In this document: piece by piece, positions 9,096 to 18,010 of the stretch
Layout of the letters: each line of letters opens with the position of its first letter
Position numbering within the stretch: position 1 is the stretch's first letter
Assembly: GCF_009846885.1 (NCBI RefSeq)
Contig: NZ_WUWM01000003.1
Coordinates: 207,370-271,369, forward strand
DNA: 64,000 bases
Origin: Paenibacillus puerhi
GTDB taxonomy: Bacteria > Bacillota > Bacilli > Paenibacillales > NBRC-103111
Reading direction: 5' to 3'
Position numbers and translations under genes: made by a program
The notes under the pieces: model-generated
Database searches by the model: none
The model's input: the letters and a program-made list of their open reading frames with translations, nothing else
Told to the model about the DNA's origin: nothing

Positions 9096-9623
9096 ATGAA
9101 AAAAGTAGCGTTCCTGCTTGCCTCTGAATTCGAGGATTCGGAAATGCAAAAACCGTATGAGGCGATTAAGGCGGCCGGCCATGAGGCTGTCATCGTCGGG
9201 CTGAAAAAGGGCGAGAAGCTGACCGGCAAGCAAAAACAGGCCACCTACACGGCAGAGGCTTCCATCGATGAAGTGAAGGCCGAGCAGTTTGATGCGGTCG
9301 TCATCCCCGGAGGCTCTTCACCCGAGGGGCTTAGGCTTCATCCGGGCATCCTGCAATTCGTACAGGAGCTGAATCAGAAAAACAAGCCGATCTCGGCGAT
9401 CTGCCACGGGCCGCAGGTGCTGATCAGCGCCGGTATCGTAAGCGGCAAAACACTAACCAGCTACCCGCCCCTGCAGGATGATCTCACCAACGCGGGCGCC
9501 ACCTTCATCGATCAGGAAGTCGTTGTAGACGGCAACCTGGTTACCTCGAGGACGCCTGCCGACGAACCGGCCTTCATCCGGGAAACCTTGAACAAGCTTG
9601 GCACTCCCGTAGGCCAGAGATAG
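9096..9623 (+). CDS. DJ-1/PfpI family protein (YraA/YfkM-like)
   Basis: 175 residues of the DJ-1/PfpI superfamily. The nucleophile-elbow Cys sits in AICHGPQ and an acidic partner in ASEFEDSE near the start, the usual pair for this class. B. subtilis relatives (YraA, YfkM) are general stress proteins linked to repair of glycated or damaged proteins; that role is carried over by homology. A strong AGGAGGG site precedes ATG 9096. A terminator follows, so it is likely monocistronic. Confidence 0.85.
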   Translation: MKKVAFLLASEFEDSEMQKPYEAIKAAGHEAVIVGLKKGEKLTGKQKQATYTAEASIDEVKAEQFDAVVIPGGSSPEGLRLHPGILQFVQELNQKNKPISAICHGPQVLISAGIVSGKTLTSYPPLQDDLTNAGATFIDQEVVVDGNLVTSRTPADEPAFIRETLNKLGTPVGQR

Positions 9624-9654
9624 GGGCCGGGCAGAGCTGCTTGGGAGAAGGAAG

Positions 9655-9693
9655 GCTCCGATCCGCCATGCGCTGCGGATTCGGGGCTTTTTC
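9655..9693 (+). terminator. Rho-independent terminator
   Basis: GC-rich hairpin (GGCTCCGATCCGC paired with GCGGATTCGGGGC, one bulge) followed by TTTTT, 30-70 bases after the DJ-1 gene. Confidence 0.7.
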
Positions 9694-9824
9694 TATGCTT
9701 GATTTGCCAGCCCCGCGCCATCATAATGACATTTATACCCTGCTTGCGACGAGCGACGGAGCTTCAACAAGATTGCTGCCCGACACGCCCAACTATATTA
9801 GATCCTGAAAGAGGTCTGCCCGTG

Positions 9825-10370
9825 ATGAAGATCGGATTAGTAAGACATTTTAAAGTAAAGAAAGGGTTTCCCTCAAAAGGCTGGCTCACCAGAGACGAGC
9901 TGGTCCAATGGTTTAAAGAGTACGACGAGGCCGATATTGAGCCTGTAGCAACGGATCTGCAAGCCATCGCCTGGAAGAGCTGCCATGCCAGCGATATGCC
10001 GAGAGCGCTGAGAACAGCGGAGCTCCTCTACCACGGAGAGATACGGGCAACGGCGAAGCTTAGGGAAATTCCTTTGCCCCGCTTTCGAAGGAATTGGCGC
10101 CTTCCGTTTCTGCTCTGGGCGATTGCGGTTCGCTTGTCACCGTATCTTGACCCCAAGGTTAAGGAAGAAATCAAGCAAACGAAGGAACGAATCAACCATG
10201 TCCTGGACGACATCCTGCTGCAAGGCGAAGAAGAGATGCTGCTGGTCAGCCATGCGGGCTTGATGATGCTGATGCGCCAAGAGCTGCTTAAACGGGGCTT
10301 TCGTGGTCCCAGGTTCCGCACGCCTGAGAACGGAAAGCTGTATGTGTATGAGAAGCGGCCTCAAGCATAA
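9825..10370 (+). CDS. Histidine phosphatase family protein
   Basis: About 181 residues. The N-terminus KIGLVRHFKV holds the RH part of the phosphoglycerate mutase-like RHG motif, with the third residue changed to F. A second conserved His is in LLVSHAGLM near the C-terminus. These are the phosphohistidine acceptor and partner His of the superfamily. Start ATG 9825 (or the adjacent GTG 9822) follows GAAAGAGG; the longer frame from 9699 overlaps the preceding terminator. The substrate is not evident. Confidence 0.75.
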   Translation: MKIGLVRHFKVKKGFPSKGWLTRDELVQWFKEYDEADIEPVATDLQAIAWKSCHASDMPRALRTAELLYHGEIRATAKLREIPLPRFRRNWRLPFLLWAIAVRLSPYLDPKVKEEIKQTKERINHVLDDILLQGEEEMLLVSHAGLMMLMRQELLKRGFRGPRFRTPENGKLYVYEKRPQA

Positions 10371-10414
10371 TCCCGGAATCATCATGGGGGCACGGTTTAG
10401 CTTGACTCTTGTTC

Positions 10415-10449
10415 GGGTAAAAAGAAATAAACCCGCCTGGAAGGCGGGC
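10415..10449 (-). terminator. Terminator of the NlpC/P60 gene
   Basis: On the minus strand CCCGCC-TTCCA-GGCGGG is followed by TTTATTTCTTTTT, about 55 bases after the stop codon at 10503. Confidence 0.8.
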
Positions 10450-10502
10450 TGGGGCACATACGAGTTGACTTAAGCGAGGGGGACGGGATAGCCGGTTCCG
10501 AA

Positions 10503-11360
10503 CTAAGAGACCGCGGCGACCCGCTTGGCGCCTACATAGCGCTTGCCCCAATATCCGCTTGTCAGGCTGGCGACAGACACGCCGCCGGAGGAAGCAGCCG
10601 AAATAAACTGACCGTTGCCCAAATAAATCCCAACATGAGAGGTTTTATTTTTCTCGGCAAAGAAGACCAGATCGCCCTCCTGCAGGTCGATCACATCCTG
10701 ACCCGCGTTGTCATACATATCGACGGAGGTTCTGGGCAGCCAGACGCCGTGTGATTGAAATACATAACGTACGAAACCGGAGCAATCGAACCCGCTCGCC
10801 GATTGGCCGCCATATACATAAGGGGTTCCCAAATATTTATTCGCGGTCTGGACCACGGCCGGCGTCGGCTTGGGCTTGTACCAAGCGGGAGCGTGATACT
10901 GGCCGTCCTGGTTAATAATCGCAATCCGGTTGTTTGAGTCCCACTGGACCCGGTAACCGAAAGTCTCGGATACGAATCTGAGCGGCAGGTAAACCCTTCC
11001 CTGGTTGAACTGGGCCGGGACATCCATGTCCACCGCTTTGCCATTCACGATCGCTTGCTTTTCGCCGGTCTGCAGCTCGATGGTTTGCTGATCATTGGTC
11101 AGCGTAACTTTCACGATGTTGGCTTCTTTGCTCCAATCCAGCTTGTAGCCCAAATTTTCGACCAACAGGCGCAAAGGGATCTGCAGCGTATTGGCTGTGT
11201 CAATATAGGGCTGCGCATCGGGGAACGAGACCAGACTATCGTTCACCTGCACTTTGACTTCGGAAGACGCCGCGTGAGCAGAACCAGCCGCATAGCCCGA
11301 TACGAGTCCGGCAGCAGTCAATGCGCACGAAAAAACAAGCGTTTTGTAAAAACGGTTCAA
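10503..11360 (-). CDS. Secreted NlpC/P60 peptidoglycan endopeptidase with copper-amine-oxidase-like domain
   Basis: About 285 residues. A signal peptide (about 1-30, ending AGSAHAA) is followed by a stalk domain of the copper amine oxidase N-terminal family (about 33-150; PLRLLVENLGYKLDW and LPLRFVSETFGYRVQW repeats). An NlpC/P60 domain (about 170-285) follows. The catalytic Cys is in FDCSGFV and His in TSHVGIYLG. The usual third residue position reads FISAAS, with Ser where His is common. I chose TTG 11360 as start because ACAGGAGGAATAAG stands directly before it and the signal peptide begins there. It is expected to cut wall peptides outside the cell. A cyclic-di-AMP-type riboswitch precedes it. 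Confidence 0.88.
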   Translation of the reverse strand: MNRFYKTLVFSCALTAAGLVSGYAAGSAHAASSEVKVQVNDSLVSFPDAQPYIDTANTLQIPLRLLVENLGYKLDWSKEANIVKVTLTNDQQTIELQTGEKQAIVNGKAVDMDVPAQFNQGRVYLPLRFVSETFGYRVQWDSNNRIAIINQDGQYHAPAWYKPKPTPAVVQTANKYLGTPYVYGGQSASGFDCSGFVRYVFQSHGVWLPRTSVDMYDNAGQDVIDLQEGDLVFFAEKNKTSHVGIYLGNGQFISAASSGGVSVASLTSGYWGKRYVGAKRVAAVS

Positions 11361-11374
11361 ACTTATTCCTCCTG

Positions 11375-11490
11375 TAGCCTTCGAGGTTAGTTGACGGATT
11401 CGGAAGAGGTAACTCCCTAGCTCGCGATTCGCAAGCATTCACCCCAAGTAAATCATCCCCCGTACCAATTCTTCTGCTGAAATGGATTCG
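11375..11490 (-). ncRNA. Cyclic-di-AMP riboswitch (ydaO-yuaA type)
   Basis: On the minus strand the conserved blocks of the ydaO-yuaA family occur in order: GGTACGGGGGA, TTGGGGTGAAT, GAGTTACCTCTTCCGAATCC and GTCAACTAACCTCG. This family senses cyclic-di-AMP and often switches off wall hydrolase and potassium genes. It ends about ten bases before the AGGAGG site of the NlpC/P60 gene. I see no terminator between, so control may be by hiding the ribosome site. Ends are approximate. Confidence 0.87.
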
Positions 11491-11663
11491 GCCTTTTTTT
11501 TAATAGACTAGCACAGGGCCGTCCCTTTATTCAATGAATGCCCATCCATAACATCCAGTATTTCCCTGAATTTCGACTTTATTTTGTCATATTCGACAGC
11601 TACCCCCCGATTCTTTCTATCTTCCGATTTCATAAACTTTACGTTTACCTCCTCCGCTCCCAT

Positions 11664-11702
11664 AAAAAAATCGGCATTCGAAGTCATTCTCCGAATGCCG
11701 AT
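11664..11702 (-). terminator. Terminator of the penicillin-binding protein gene
   Basis: Perfect 11-bp inverted repeat (11670-11680 with 11692-11702), then a T-run on the minus strand (11664-11670). Confidence 0.85.
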
Positions 11703-11768
11703 CGGCCGTTCCTGCACGCCTATGCTTCTCCCTTTTCAAAGCCTGCGGCTTTGACAGCTGATGCACGG

Positions 11769-14276
11769 TCAGCCTTCCTTCTCTCCCTTAGTCTCGGAGC
11801 GGTCCGTTGCGGCCGTTCCGCCCTTCTTCTTATCATCCGCGTTAGGCTTGGCTTTTTCTTTTTCTTTTTCTTTTTCTTTTTCTTTTTCTTTTTCTTTTTC
11901 TTTTTCTTTTTCTTTTTCTTTTTCTTTTTCTTTATCCTTCTTTTTCTCCTGGTCCTTGTCGCCGCTTGCGCTGCTCACGCTGTCGGTACCCGGCTTGCTC
12001 TTGGCAGCATCGGGCTCTGCTTCGGACGAACTGCGCCCTTCCGAGGCCACCGGCTTTTTATCCTCGGGGTCCTTCCCCCCTGCCGGCTTTCCTCCCTGAT
12101 CCGTCTTCTGATTCTGCGGGCCGGCTACTTTCTCCTCTGGCGCATCGGCCTGCTCAGCCGATGGCCCCGATCCGGCCGCAGCCACAGCTGCGGCCTCCGC
12201 TTGCTGCTGCGCTTGTTGAGCGGCAGCAAGCGCTGCGGCTTCCTCCTTGGCCCGGGCCACTGCTTTCTTCTCCTCGGCCAGCGCATATAAGGCTTCTTCC
12301 GTGCCGTTGATCAATTTGCTGCCTCCGGCGATCATCTTGTAAGAATCCGGCTTGGCGAACGGCTGCACGGGTACACCGTCCAACGCACGGCTCACGACTT
12401 CCTTGAATAGGGATGCGGGATATTTGCCCCCCGTCGTAGTCAAGTACTTCTCTCGATTCGTCCGTTCATAGCCAAGCCACACCGCACCTACCAGCTCGGG
12501 CGTATAGCCGACGAACCAGGCGTCCTTGGAGCCGTCCAGCTGGTTTCCATACTTATCCTTGAATTCCGGAATATCGGGAAGCTGCGTAGTACCTGTTTTG
12601 CCCGCCACCGGCCGGTTCATCCGGGCCGTCCTCCCGGTACCCGAGGATACTGCCTTCTCCAGCATCCGGGTCATCGTATAGGCCGCACTCGGATCCAAGA
12701 CCTGCTGCAGCTCGGGCTTCGCTTCTTCCCCTACGAGGCTGCCATGCTTGTCCATAATCTTCGTAATTGCGTAGGCTTTGGCCCATGTCCCGTTATTGGC
12801 AAACACGGTATAGGCCTGAGCCATCTGCAGAGGCGACGTCCCCTTGGTCATCCCTCCCAGGGCAATGCTGAACACCCGGTCGGAATTCTGTACGGGCAGT
12901 CCGACCTTACGAGCGAAGTCCAGCCCTTTGTCGATCCCGATTTCCTTCAGCATAGCGACGGCCGGGATGTTGTAAGATTGGATCAGCGCCTCCTCCAGCG
13001 TGACCCAGCCATGAAACTTTTTGCCGTAGTTCATAGGCTTGTACCCGCCGCCGAAGTCCGTCTCCTCATCATAGATCCGGTCGGCCGGACCATAGCCTTG
13101 ATGGAGCGCCGGCGCATACACCACGACCGGCTTCATCGTGGAGCCAGGCTGCCGTTCGGCTTGGGTGGCATAATTGAAGCCCCGGAACGTCTGCTCCTGG
13201 TTGCGGGAGCCTACGATGCCTCGCAAGGCGCCCGTCTTAGGCTCCATCAGCACGATAGCGCTCTGCAGCCCGCCCAGATCCTCAGGAAAGTAGGAAGGCT
13301 CCCGATATACGTCCTCCGCCGCCTGCTGTACCTTGGGATCGAGATTCGTGTGAATATGATAGCCGGACGACAAGATCTGCTGCTCGGTTAAGCCGTATTT
13401 CTCGATAGCCTCCTGGATCACATGGTCGATATAAGAGGGATAAACCTTGGACGTCTTCGTCTCGGACTTGTCGACGAGCTTTACCTCCTCCTTCATCGCC
13501 TCATCGCGCTGCTCAGCCGTAATCTTGCCCTGCTGAGCCATCAAGCTAAGGATGAGATTTCGGCGATCTACAGCCGACCCCGGCTTTTTAACAGGGGAAT
13601 AGTTGGTGGGAGACTTGGGAATACCCGCCATAAGCGCCGATTCCGCCAGCGTCAATTGGGCCGCCTCCTTGCCAAAGTAGGTCTTGGAAGCTCGCTGCAA
13701 TCCCCAGGACCCTTCGCCGAAATAAATATAATTGAGGTACAGCTCCAGAATCTGCTCCTTGCTGTAGGTGTTCTCAATCTTGATGGAAGCGATTGCTTCC
13801 TTGATTTTGCGTGTGTACGTTTGCTCCGTGGACAAGAGCATTGTCTTCGCGAGCTGTTGGGTAATCGTGCTGCCGCCCTCTACCGTGTAGCCCGATCTCC
13901 AATTTTTATAGAAAGCCCGCGCGATTCCATACAAATCTACCCCTTGATGGTCATAGAACCGGGCATCCTCGACTGCGATGACTGCATCGATCATCTGTTT
14001 CGGATATTGATCCAGGGGAGTATATTCCATCCTGGCATTCGTGACTTCCGTAATGATCTGACCATGACGGTCGTAGAAATAAGTGGACCGCGCCGGTTCT
14101 TGATCCAGTAAAGAAATATCGGTAGCGGCATACATCGACTTATACGTATTCCATGTCCAATTTAGCCCCCAAACCCCGAAAATCGCGAACGCAACGGCAA
14201 ACAGAGCCAAGGACATTTTGAGTACAAATGCTGTCTTCTTTCGCCAATTCGATGCTTTCTGCGCTGTCGGCTCCAT
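11769..14276 (-). CDS. Class A penicillin-binding protein (PBP1A type) with Glu-Lys repeat tail
   Basis: 835 residues. A short cytoplasmic N-terminus and one membrane anchor (about 18-40) precede a GT51 glycosyltransferase domain (about 70-250; catalytic Glu in AVEDARFYDHQG, and EGGSTITQQLAK). A transpeptidase domain follows (about 330-640) with the active Ser in PGSTMKP, the SYN motif and KTGTT. It polymerises and crosslinks peptidoglycan outside the membrane. The tail from about 690 on is low complexity: Ala/Glu/Gln-rich, then Pro/Asp-rich, then about 13 Glu-Lys pairs encoded by a 6-base tandem repeat. The hexanucleotide unit means copy changes keep the frame. A terminator follows. Confidence 0.92.
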   Translation of the reverse strand: MEPTAQKASNWRKKTAFVLKMSLALFAVAFAIFGVWGLNWTWNTYKSMYAATDISLLDQEPARSTYFYDRHGQIITEVTNARMEYTPLDQYPKQMIDAVIAVEDARFYDHQGVDLYGIARAFYKNWRSGYTVEGGSTITQQLAKTMLLSTEQTYTRKIKEAIASIKIENTYSKEQILELYLNYIYFGEGSWGLQRASKTYFGKEAAQLTLAESALMAGIPKSPTNYSPVKKPGSAVDRRNLILSLMAQQGKITAEQRDEAMKEEVKLVDKSETKTSKVYPSYIDHVIQEAIEKYGLTEQQILSSGYHIHTNLDPKVQQAAEDVYREPSYFPEDLGGLQSAIVLMEPKTGALRGIVGSRNQEQTFRGFNYATQAERQPGSTMKPVVVYAPALHQGYGPADRIYDEETDFGGGYKPMNYGKKFHGWVTLEEALIQSYNIPAVAMLKEIGIDKGLDFARKVGLPVQNSDRVFSIALGGMTKGTSPLQMAQAYTVFANNGTWAKAYAITKIMDKHGSLVGEEAKPELQQVLDPSAAYTMTRMLEKAVSSGTGRTARMNRPVAGKTGTTQLPDIPEFKDKYGNQLDGSKDAWFVGYTPELVGAVWLGYERTNREKYLTTTGGKYPASLFKEVVSRALDGVPVQPFAKPDSYKMIAGGSKLINGTEEALYALAEEKKAVARAKEEAAALAAAQQAQQQAEAAAVAAAGSGPSAEQADAPEEKVAGPQNQKTDQGGKPAGGKDPEDKKPVASEGRSSSEAEPDAAKSKPGTDSVSSASGDKDQEKKKDKEKEKEKEKEKEKEKEKEKEKEKEKEKAKPNADDKKKGGTAATDRSETKGEKEG
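11852..11933 (+). repeat. CTTTTT hexanucleotide tandem repeat inside the PBP gene
   Basis: About 13 near-perfect copies of CTTTTT on the plus strand, read as GAAAAA (Glu-Lys) in the gene. The unit length is a multiple of three, so slippage would change tail length without breaking the frame. Confidence 0.95.
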
Positions 14277-14371
14277 CCCTTGATCCCCCTAAGCTACCTG
14301 TTTTAACCCTTGATTACCACTTAAGGCCAAGGCTCAAACAGAAAAGCGCATAGGAAAGTGAGCCGGCTGCT

Positions 14372-15247
14372 TCACATCAGGTCAAAGGAACGACTAAGCG
14401 TCCTGCGGTAAACATGCGGACTGACACCCTTGCGCTTCTTGAACAGCTGGCAAAAGTGCGAGGAACTGAATTGACCGACGTCCCGGGCAATTTCCCCTAC
14501 GCTCTTGGTCGTCGACAGCAGCTGATCGCATGCTTCTCGCAGGCGTCTGTCCGCGATATACGCGGTAAGGCTCATACCTGTATACTTGCGAAACAAGTGC
14601 GAGACGTAGTAGGACGAAAGGTGCAGGTCGCTAGCCATCCGTTCTAGCTGAAACGGCTGCTTATAGTTGGCCTCAAGCCAATCCATCATCTTCTCAACGT
14701 GCGAGGAGGTTTTGGCCGAAAGTTCGGGGACTCGACCGCCGGGAACGACATGCAGATGCAAATACCGCAGCAAGCCCGTCAGCAGCAAAGCCTGCTCTTC
14801 CTTTTCGTTGGCATCCGGCGACTGCATGGACTGTTCATAGTCGTCCAGCAGCATTGACAGCCGGGCATCCTCGCCAAGATCGAACACCTGCTGGGGGAGC
14901 GCCCCTTTCCAAAAGTGAAGAAACCAGGCATGCAGCCGGGGAAATGGGCTTAGCAGCAGATCCGCCATCCTGGGGTCGAAGGTCAGAATCGAGCGGACAT
15001 ATTGTCCTCCCGGCTTTCCGGGTACGTCGACCTTATGCAGCTGAAAGGGCTGGAAGCACATCAGCATGCCGGGCCGCATCGGAAAGCTTCGGCCTTCGAC
15101 GGTAACTTCTCCTTCCCCCTCGTATACGTACAAAAGCTCGATGCCCTGATGAGCATGCAGCATTATCCAAGGCCACTGGGTGGTCTTGGCCCGGTGTGTC
15201 ACGCGGAAAGCGGTCGGTCCGAGATCCATCGGGTCAATATAACTCAT
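14372..15247 (-). CDS. AraC family regulator with cupin sensor domain
   Basis: 291 residues: an N-terminal cupin-like sensing domain (about 15-150, with HAHQGIELLYVYEGEGEV) and a C-terminal AraC DNA-binding domain with two helix-turn-helix units (about 185-285; LSSYYVSHLFRKYTGMSLTAY and IARDVGQFSSSHFCQLFKKR). It is divergent from a GH88 gene, with 118 bases between, and most likely controls it. The ligand is probably a sugar acid, by context only. Confidence 0.85.
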   Translation of the reverse strand: MSYIDPMDLGPTAFRVTHRAKTTQWPWIMLHAHQGIELLYVYEGEGEVTVEGRSFPMRPGMLMCFQPFQLHKVDVPGKPGGQYVRSILTFDPRMADLLLSPFPRLHAWFLHFWKGALPQQVFDLGEDARLSMLLDDYEQSMQSPDANEKEEQALLLTGLLRYLHLHVVPGGRVPELSAKTSSHVEKMMDWLEANYKQPFQLERMASDLHLSSYYVSHLFRKYTGMSLTAYIADRRLREACDQLLSTTKSVGEIARDVGQFSSSHFCQLFKKRKGVSPHVYRRTLSRSFDLM

Positions 15248-15278
15248 AGCATCCGTTCCCTTATAGCAAGATAGCTAT

Positions 15279-15307
15279 ATTTTAGCACAACCTCGCCCCA
15301 TCCGTAA
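15279..15307 (-). promoter_or_regulatory. Candidate promoter of the AraC gene
   Basis: On the minus strand TTACGG, a 17-base spacer and TAAAAT. On the other strand a TATAAT at 15313-15318 could be the -10 of the GH88 gene, without a good -35, as expected for an activator-dependent promoter. Confidence 0.4.
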
Positions 15308-15365
15308 CGGACTATAATAGAGGGAGATTAACCCATACTTTGACTGTAGGCCAGGAGGAGTCGAC

Positions 15366-16499
15366 ATGTGGAAACAAGCGATTGAAGATGCATTACGGAT
15401 AACGGAAGCGAATATCGGCAAATTTAAGGGGAAATTCCCCCATGTCAGCGATGGCGGCACGAATTATGTGCTAAATGACAATAATGAATGGACCGACGGT
15501 TTTTGGTCGGGAATTCTGTGGCTGGCATACGAATATAGCAAGAAAGAAATATTTCACGAAGCAGCGGTCAAGACTGTCGACAGCTTTAACAGCCGGATGG
15601 AGAACAGGGTCGGACTGGAGCATCACGATATCGGCTTCTTGTATTCGCTGTCCAGCAAGGCCCAATGGATCATTGAGGGTGACGAACAAGCTAAAGCGCT
15701 TACGGTCAAGGCGGCTGACGTGCTGCTGGAACGCTGGCGCGAAAAATCGCAATTGCTGCAAGCTTGGGGTCCCAAGGACGATCCGGACAACGGCGGCCGT
15801 ATCATTATCGACTGCCTGCTGAATCTCCCTCTGCTGTATTGGGCAGCCGAAGCGACCGGCGACAGCCGCTACCGCGAACTGGCCGCCATTCATGCGCATA
15901 AGAGCCGCCGGTTTCTCGTGCGCGGCGACGACTCGTCTTATCATACCTTCTACTTCGATCAGGAAACGGGAGACTCGCTGCGGGGCGGAACCCACCAAGG
16001 CTTCCGCGACGGCTCGACCTGGACTCGCGGCCAGGCATGGGGCATCTACGGCTTCGCCTTATCCTACCGCTATCTGAAGCAGCCCGAGCTGCTGGAGACA
16101 GCGAAGCGGATGTCGCGCTACTTCTTGGAGCATCTGCCTGAGGACGGCGTCGCCTACTGGGATTTCGACGTGCCGCAAACCCCGGAATCTAAGCGCGACA
16201 GCTCCGCTTCGGCCATCGCCGCAGCAGGCATGCTGGAAATTGCTGACATGCTCCTGGACAGCGATCCCGATAAGGACTTTTTCCGGAAAGCCGCTGCCGA
16301 CGCGGTCAGCGCCCTCTATGAGCTTTATTCGACCCGGGGGGAAGCGGAGGCCGAAGGCTTCCTGAAGCATGGCTCGTACTCCGTACGCGGCGGCGCTTCG
16401 CCGGATGATTACACCATCTGGGGCGATTACTATTACCTCGAAGCGCTGATGCGCCTGGAGCGTCAAATCCCCGGCTACTGGTACGAACGCGGACGGTAA
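15366..16499 (+). CDS. GH88 unsaturated glucuronyl/galacturonyl hydrolase
   Basis: 377 residues, no signal peptide, so cytoplasmic. The fold is the alpha/alpha toroid of GH88/GH105. Asp88 (in LEHHDIGF) and Asp149 (in IIIDCLLNL) fall exactly at the catalytic positions known for unsaturated glucuronyl hydrolase of Bacillus sp. GL1. Such enzymes hydrate the 4,5-double bond left by polysaccharide lyases and release the unsaturated uronic acid. This fits with the PL11 lyase at 58-63 kb. AGGAGG precedes ATG 15366. It is divergent from an AraC regulator. Confidence 0.9.
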   Translation: MWKQAIEDALRITEANIGKFKGKFPHVSDGGTNYVLNDNNEWTDGFWSGILWLAYEYSKKEIFHEAAVKTVDSFNSRMENRVGLEHHDIGFLYSLSSKAQWIIEGDEQAKALTVKAADVLLERWREKSQLLQAWGPKDDPDNGGRIIIDCLLNLPLLYWAAEATGDSRYRELAAIHAHKSRRFLVRGDDSSYHTFYFDQETGDSLRGGTHQGFRDGSTWTRGQAWGIYGFALSYRYLKQPELLETAKRMSRYFLEHLPEDGVAYWDFDVPQTPESKRDSSASAIAAAGMLEIADMLLDSDPDKDFFRKAAADAVSALYELYSTRGEAEAEGFLKHGSYSVRGGASPDDYTIWGDYYYLEALMRLERQIPGYWYERGR

Positions 16500-16535
16500 A
16501 TGGAGCTTGTTTCACATCATCACAAACAAGGGAAC

Positions 16536-16563
16536 GAAAGCCGGGGATCGCTCCCCGGCTTTC
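16536..16563. terminator. Strong hairpin between convergent genes
   Basis: A perfect 12-bp stem (16536-16547 with 16552-16563) with a 4-base loop lies between the GH88 gene and the convergent rpmG. There is no clear T-run on either strand, so it is called a terminator by position. Confidence 0.6.
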
Positions 16564-16575
16564 GCTGCTGCCTAG

Positions 16576-16725
16576 CTATCTCGTTTCACGGTGTAAAGTT
16601 ACTTTCTTCAAGCGGGGGCAATACTTCTTAAGCTCCATCCGCCCGGGATGCGTTTTTTTATTCTTGCTCGTCGTATAATTGCGGTCTCCCGTCTCGGTGC
16701 ATGCTAGCGTAACGACTACTCTCAT
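16576..16725 (-). CDS. rpmG: Ribosomal protein L33, cysteine-poor paralogue
   Basis: 49 residues, read directly: begins [17 protein letters not shown] and ends [15 protein letters not shown]. This is L33, but each zinc-binding CxxC pair has lost its second Cys (C9-x-x-T12 and C36-x-x-L39). Bacteria often keep such a zinc-independent L33 for zinc starvation; it would replace the zinc form in the large subunit and free zinc. A perfect AGGAGGTGA site precedes ATG 16725. It lies 35 bases after the CobW gene and shares its Zur-controlled promoter. Confidence 0.93.
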   Translation of the reverse strand: MRVVVTLACTETGDRNYTTSKNKKTHPGRMELKKYCPRLKKVTLHRETR

Positions 16726-16760
16726 CTTCGTTCACCTCCTCTGCCATAGGCCTTATCCGA

Positions 16761-17972
16761 TTAAGACAAGGCTGCTTCCACCCCGTCCACGGCCCGCGGA
16801 AACGGGTCCGGGAATCGGCTCCAGTCCTGCCTCATCTCCTCCTCCGTCAGCAGACAGCCGTCCAGCTCCGCTATCAATGCCTCTTGATCCATGCCGATGC
16901 CGATCAATACGATTTTGTTGATCCGATCCCCGTGCAAGGGGTGCCACGCCTTTGCCAGCTCCGGATCTTCCAGCAGCGTGCTGGTTCGTTCGGCCTCCGG
17001 CAGCGCAGCTACCCAATACCCTGCTGGGCCGAATTGGATCGAAGGCCCCGCCTGGCTCAGGCTCTGCCCCATATCGCTGCGGCTGGCCAGCCAAACCATG
17101 CCCTTGGCGCGGACGATCTCGGCCGGCCAGGCCTCCATCCATTCCATCAGCCGCTGCGGGTGGAATGGCTTGATCCGCTCGTACACGAAGGAAGCGATCC
17201 CGTATTCCTCGGTCTCGGGCGTATGCTCGGCCTTTTCCATTTCCTTGATCCAGCCCGCGGATGCGCTCGCCGCATCGAAGTCGAACAGCCCCGTGTTCAG
17301 GATATCCGATGGCTCCACCGCCCCCTTCTCCGCACGGATCAGCTTGGCCCGCGGCTGCAGCTTGCGCAGGACGGCTTCCAGCTCATCCAGCTCCCCGGCC
17401 TCCACCAAGTCGCACTTGTTCAGAACAAGCACATCGCAGAACTCGATCTGATCGATCAGCAAATCCACCACATCCCGCGTATCGTCGCCCCCTACGGCCT
17501 CTCCGCGCTCCAGCAGCGTCTCTCCCGAAGAGAAATCATGCCAGAACCGGTACGCATCCACCACGGTAACCATCGTATCCAGACGGCAAAACTGCGAGAG
17601 ATCGATTCCGTTCTCTTCACTTATATACGTAAACGTCTGGGCTACCGGAACCGGCTCGCCCACTCCTGTAGACTCGATCAGGATATAATCGAAGCTGCCC
17701 ATGCGCGCGAGCCGCTCTACCTCCTTAAGAAGATCCTCCCGCAGCGTACAGCAGATGCAGCCGTTGGACATCTCTACGAGCGTTTCGTTCGTACGGGACA
17801 AGCCTCCCCCGTCGCGGATCAGCCCGGCATCGATGTTCACCTCGCTCAAATCATTAACGATCACGGCAACCCTCAAGCCTTGGCGATTATTCAGCACATG
17901 ATTGAGAATCGTTGTTTTTCCGGCTCCAAGATAGCCGCTCAGCACGGTAACGGGAATTTTATTTGTCGACAT
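16761..17972 (-). CDS. CobW/COG0523 family zinc metallochaperone GTPase (ZagA/YciC-like)
   Basis: About 403 residues. Walker [10 protein letters not shown], the metal-binding GCICCTLR (CxCC) near residue 80, ESTGVGEP and the G4-like LNKCDL mark a COG0523 GTPase. A CobW C-terminal domain follows (about 260-380). B. subtilis YciC/ZagA is a Zur-controlled zinc metallochaperone that helps zinc-dependent enzymes during starvation. The same role is inferred here from the Zur box and the linked L33. ATG 17972 with GGAGG is preferred over TTG 17978. Confidence 0.92.
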   Translation of the reverse strand: MSTNKIPVTVLSGYLGAGKTTILNHVLNNRQGLRVAVIVNDLSEVNIDAGLIRDGGGLSRTNETLVEMSNGCICCTLREDLLKEVERLARMGSFDYILIESTGVGEPVPVAQTFTYISEENGIDLSQFCRLDTMVTVVDAYRFWHDFSSGETLLERGEAVGGDDTRDVVDLLIDQIEFCDVLVLNKCDLVEAGELDELEAVLRKLQPRAKLIRAEKGAVEPSDILNTGLFDFDAASASAGWIKEMEKAEHTPETEEYGIASFVYERIKPFHPQRLMEWMEAWPAEIVRAKGMVWLASRSDMGQSLSQAGPSIQFGPAGYWVAALPEAERTSTLLEDPELAKAWHPLHGDRINKIVLIGIGMDQEALIAELDGCLLTEEEMRQDWSRFPDPFPRAVDGVEAALS

Positions 17973-17984
17973 GTCCAACCTCCA

Positions 17985-18005
17985 AAATCGTAATAATTAC
18001 TATTT
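17985..18005. promoter_or_regulatory. Zur box
   Basis: The core TCGTAATAATTAC with A/T flanks gives a 21-bp near-palindrome that matches the Zur consensus of Bacillus at all but about one position. It overlaps the expected start of transcription of the cobW-rpmG operon, so zinc-loaded Zur would block it. Confidence 0.93.
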
Positions 18006-18010
18006 AACAG

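Larger units (their letters stand above)
11361..11768. other. Intergenic region holding a riboswitch and a terminator
   Basis: About 400 bases between the PBP and the NlpC/P60 gene, both on the minus strand. It contains the ydaO-type riboswitch (about 11375-11490) and the PBP terminator (11664-11702). A 41-69-residue reading frame here is discussed under rejected items. Confidence 0.7.

Noticed and set aside
11508..11717. Minus-strand frame of 41-69 residues between the PBP and NlpC/P60 genes
   Set aside because: Its upstream part lies inside the PBP terminator, there is no room for a promoter, and the good GGAGGAGG site is 14 bases from the internal ATG. A real small protein is not excluded but is poorly supported.
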